DNA of 7,405 bases, taken from assembly GCA_044374195.1 (NCBI GenBank), contig JBILOY010000062.1:1-7405 (forward strand), written 5' to 3'. Under the pieces are notes generated by a model, which did no database searches, was not told the origin of the DNA, and worked only from the letters and a program-made list of their open reading frames with translations. The stretch comes from CAIKZY01 sp044374195 (GTDB lineage: Bacteria > Actinomycetota > Actinomycetes > S36-B12). A program made the position numbers and the translations under genes. Shown one piece after another: positions 5,036 through 7,405 of this stretch (position 1 is its first letter; each line of letters starts with the position of its first letter).

Positions 5036-7339
5036 TCAGGCCTCTGTGCGGAAATTGAAGGCAGCCACTTGGAACGCGTCGAGGTGAATCCGCGCGGTCC
5101 AGTTCTGATCGGCGTCGAGTTTCCAATCCACTTCGAGCCCGCCAAGTAGATCGACGCGCACAGGCGAGTCTGCGGCACCATCCGAGCGCGCCACCGTGAC
5201 CTGCGAGCTCACCGGCTCGTCGGACAGATTCACGAGCAGCAGGCCACGACCCTCAGCAGACTCGCGGATGACCGCGTAGACATCGTCATGGGCTGCCATC
5301 ACCGAGCGGTAATTGGACCGCCCGCTGGCGAAGTTCGGGTGCTCCCTGCGCAATGCAGATGCTGCGCGAACCTCGTCTTCGATTCCCACTTCACCGCCGA
5401 CATAGGTCATGTAAGGACCACCGCTCAAGCAGAACACGGCCATCAACGCCGCCGTCGCAGGAAGCCCGTATTGCTCGCGACGCCACTTCTGACCGGGCTC
5501 AGGCCACCAGAACGTGTCATGACTGTCGAGGTGATGTGCGGTCAGGGAACCGAGCGGAAGGGTGGCGTCCCGTACCTCGAGCCAGCGGCCCAGCTCGCGG
5601 GCGTTACGTACCCAATGCGCCTTCCCTGCACCCCGATGGATTACCGACGGTACTAGGAACTGCTCGTCGTAGTTGTAGGCAAGGTCCATCGACATTCGAT
5701 AGAGCGCCCCCGACGGTTCGGTGTAGAGCAGTGAGTCCGGATTGGCTGCACGCATCGCGGTGCGCAACTTGGCGAACATGGGCAAGCAGCCGAGCATTGA
5801 CACGGACGCGTTCGACCTCGTTCGCTGTGACCAGTTCATGAAGTAGTTGTAGGAAGGAGCATCGAAGCGGTAGCCGTCGATCCCGAGCCGTTGCATGATT
5901 TCGACGGCCTTCGCTACGAAGTAGTCCTGCCACTCCGGATGTGCCAGATCAAAGGCCTGCGTGTACACGCCCGTGATGTCTCCGGTCGAGTTTCGGGTGA
6001 ACCACTCCGGGTGTTCGTCGACGAGTGGGTGCCGCGACGGCGAACCACCACGCCAATACGGCTCGAAGTCCTTGACGTGCCTGCTCCACGCGACGAAGTA
6101 GTAGTGCAGGTCATCGAGCTCGAGCGTCGTGACGTCCGGGGTCATCTCGTCAAGCCGCGCAGCATACGGACCTGCGTCAATCGCCGCGATGGCTGCGTCC
6201 ATGGCCTCGTTGTCGATCACCCCGTGCATCAAGATGTCGAGGATGATGTGCATGCCGCGCTCATGGCAGCCGTCGACGATGCGCCTCAGCATGTCTTCGT
6301 CGCACCAACTAGTACTGATGTCGTCGTAGTCATGAACGTTGTAACTCGGGTAAGGCTGCTTCGGCATGATCTGCAGGCAGTTGTATCCGAGGCCAGCAAT
6401 GCGGTCCAGGTCATCCAGCAGGTGCTGTGGAGTCGGGTACGGCTCGTAGGTCCAGCCGCCTCGAAACACGCCAAAGCCGATCTGCACTTCATAGAGGTTG
6501 ACGTCCGCGGCCCACGCCGGCGGGTTATTGGGGCCGTCGATCCCGGCTGCCGACAGCATCGCGGGCACCTCAGGAAGCAGTGAGTCGAAGGATCGCTGCA
6601 CGAGGTCAAGCATCAAGGGCCCGGCGGTCAGCGATCCATCCTTCGACGGGACTCCGGCGATGTCGGTCGTCCACACGGCCTCGGCCCCACCTGCGGCCGG
6701 TCCGAGTGCGATCTCTCCGTAGTTGGTGAGTGAGAGCGGCCACAGCACGAGCATCAACGGATCCTCGACGCGCTCAAGTGCGACGATCCCGGACGACGAC
6801 TCAACTCCGGCCACGGTCTGCACCGCCGTGACGTACGACAGTTCGGCAAGTTCGAGATCTGCGCGAAGCTTGCTCCCCGGAGTTTGCACAAGCCAACCGT
6901 CAAGTTGCCCGACAACGACCGTGACGTCGACCAGGACATTGCGCAGGACTGCACCGTCCCTTCTCGAGATCACCTCAAGCCGCAGCGCCAGGCCTGGAGT
7001 TGAATCACGAAGCTCGTAATGCCAGGTGACGGCCCAGTCCGGACTCGTCGTCGTGGCGGGTATTGAGAAAGTGCGCGAATCGAGATTCAGTTGGTCCCGA
7101 ATCTGGGCTGCACTCGGAGCGAGCGACACCGTGGTCGTCTCCAGGTATTCGAGGCCGCCTTGAGCAGCGCGGATTTCAACACCCTCCGTGATCAGCGCGA
7201 CTCGCGTCTGAAGAGCGACGCGCTCATCACCTCGAACGAGTCCCACGGGCGATCCATCAGTCGCATTGATCTCCAGGACGAGATCGCTGAACTCGCTGGT
7301 CAACCGAAGAATCGCCTCTTGTGGCCTGTTCGCACTCAC
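5036..7339 (-). CDS. GH13 (alpha-amylase clan) glycoside hydrolase-like protein with large N-terminal domain
   Basis: This 767-residue predicted cytoplasmic enzyme has no signal peptide. Residues 1 to about 270 form a probable beta-rich domain I do not recognise. From about 278 a (beta/alpha)8 barrel begins (NLYEVQIGFG, YNVHDYDDI at 333-341). Region II is GIDGYRFDAP with nucleophile Asp493, region III is LLYTEPSG with acid/base Glu541, and region IV is HLDSHDT with stabiliser Asp608, so the catalytic triad is intact. Region I is unusual: LDILMHG (367-373) replaces the canonical DVVINH pattern. A C-terminal beta domain covers about 680-767. The start is GTG 7339, supported by AGGGAG 5 nt upstream. 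By family it should cleave or transfer alpha-glucosyl-type linkages. Beside a 2-keto-3-deoxy sugar-acid cluster, it may release the sugar from an intracellular alpha-glycoside (inference). It is monocistronic here and converges on the lactonase, 56 bp apart. Subfamily and substrate are not recognised. Confidence 0.82.
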   Translation of the reverse strand: MSANRPQEAILRLTSEFSDLVLEINATDGSPVGLVRGDERVALQTRVALITEGVEIRAAQGGLEYLETTTVSLAPSAAQIRDQLNLDSRTFSIPATTTSPDWAVTWHYELRDSTPGLALRLEVISRRDGAVLRNVLVDVTVVVGQLDGWLVQTPGSKLRADLELAELSYVTAVQTVAGVESSSGIVALERVEDPLMLVLWPLSLTNYGEIALGPAAGGAEAVWTTDIAGVPSKDGSLTAGPLMLDLVQRSFDSLLPEVPAMLSAAGIDGPNNPPAWAADVNLYEVQIGFGVFRGGWTYEPYPTPQHLLDDLDRIAGLGYNCLQIMPKQPYPSYNVHDYDDISTSWCDEDMLRRIVDGCHERGMHIILDILMHGVIDNEAMDAAIAAIDAGPYAARLDEMTPDVTTLELDDLHYYFVAWSRHVKDFEPYWRGGSPSRHPLVDEHPEWFTRNSTGDITGVYTQAFDLAHPEWQDYFVAKAVEIMQRLGIDGYRFDAPSYNYFMNWSQRTRSNASVSMLGCLPMFAKLRTAMRAANPDSLLYTEPSGALYRMSMDLAYNYDEQFLVPSVIHRGAGKAHWVRNARELGRWLEVRDATLPLGSLTAHHLDSHDTFWWPEPGQKWRREQYGLPATAALMAVFCLSGGPYMTYVGGEVGIEDEVRAASALRREHPNFASGRSNYRSVMAAHDDVYAVIRESAEGRGLLLVNLSDEPVSSQVTVARSDGAADSPVRVDLLGGLEVDWKLDADQNWTARIHLDAFQVAAFNFRTEA

Positions 7340-7405
7340 GGTGTCTCCCTTACATGATGTCGAATCACTTCAACCTGCGTTACGTATCAATCAATCGGTG
7401 ATCAG
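7340..7405 (-). promoter_or_regulatory. Upstream region of the GH13 gene with third copy of the operator-like motif
   Basis: These 66 bp hold the GH13 ribosome site (AGGGAG on the minus strand) and, at 7380-7389, TTACGTATCA. Its reverse complement TGATACGTAA matches the motif TSATAYGTAW seen in the other two intergenic regions, here about 40 bp before the start codon. The tetranucleotide-like run ATCAATCAATC follows at 7387-7397. I cannot place convincing -35 and -10 boxes. The region may continue past the window edge. Confidence 0.45.

Noticed and set aside
5891..6583. Plus-strand open frame of 230 codons opposite the GH13 gene
   Set aside because: The opposite strand encodes conserved GH13 motifs over this stretch. 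The frame's product is a low-complexity Val/Arg-rich shadow without family features.

Overview
The window reads as chromosomal DNA from a high-GC Gram-positive bacterium, most likely an actinobacterium. It is GC-rich with strong G/C third-position bias, uses TTG and GTG as well as ATG starts, packs genes with ATGA overlaps, and its proteins resemble actinobacterial families. No RNA gene, insertion sequence, CRISPR array, integrase or origin is visible.

Layout. A leftward operon occupies 3141 to 109: a KDPG/KHG-type aldolase, a PfkB-family 2-keto-3-deoxygluconate kinase whose start overlaps the aldolase stop by 4 bp, and a 12-TM MFS transporter of the EntS-like (MFS_3) type. It ends at a hairpin and U-rich tract at about 45-82. 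A 149-bp divergent control region (3142-3290) separates it from a rightward pair: a FadR-subfamily GntR regulator (TTG start) resembling the galactonate regulator DgoR, then an SMP-30/gluconolactonase-family lactonase after a 69-bp gap that contains a 15-bp direct repeat. Converging on the lactonase from the right edge is a 767-residue cytoplasmic GH13 (alpha-amylase clan) protein with intact catalytic residues, an altered region I and an approximately 270-residue N-terminal domain of unknown role.

How it fits together. Lactonase, kinase and aldolase are three consecutive-type steps of a branched or semi-phosphorylative Entner-Doudoroff route: aldonolactone to aldonate, (dehydration to 2-keto-3-deoxyaldonate), phosphorylation at C6, and cleavage to pyruvate plus a three-carbon phosphate. 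The sugar dehydrogenase and aldonate dehydratase that would complete the route are not in the window. The GH13 protein could release the sugar from an alpha-glycoside. The sugar itself (gluco-, galacto- or a modified hexose) cannot be decided from sequence.

The most interesting signal is a shared motif, TSATAYGTAW, found in all three intergenic regions upstream of the operon/regulator, the lactonase and the GH13 gene. By eye its core ATAYGTA occurs nowhere else in the window. It is a good candidate operator for the divergent regulator and would tie the GH13 gene into the same regulon. Also notable are a possible 12-codon coupling ORF between kinase and transporter, and a possible leaderless GTG start for the lactonase.
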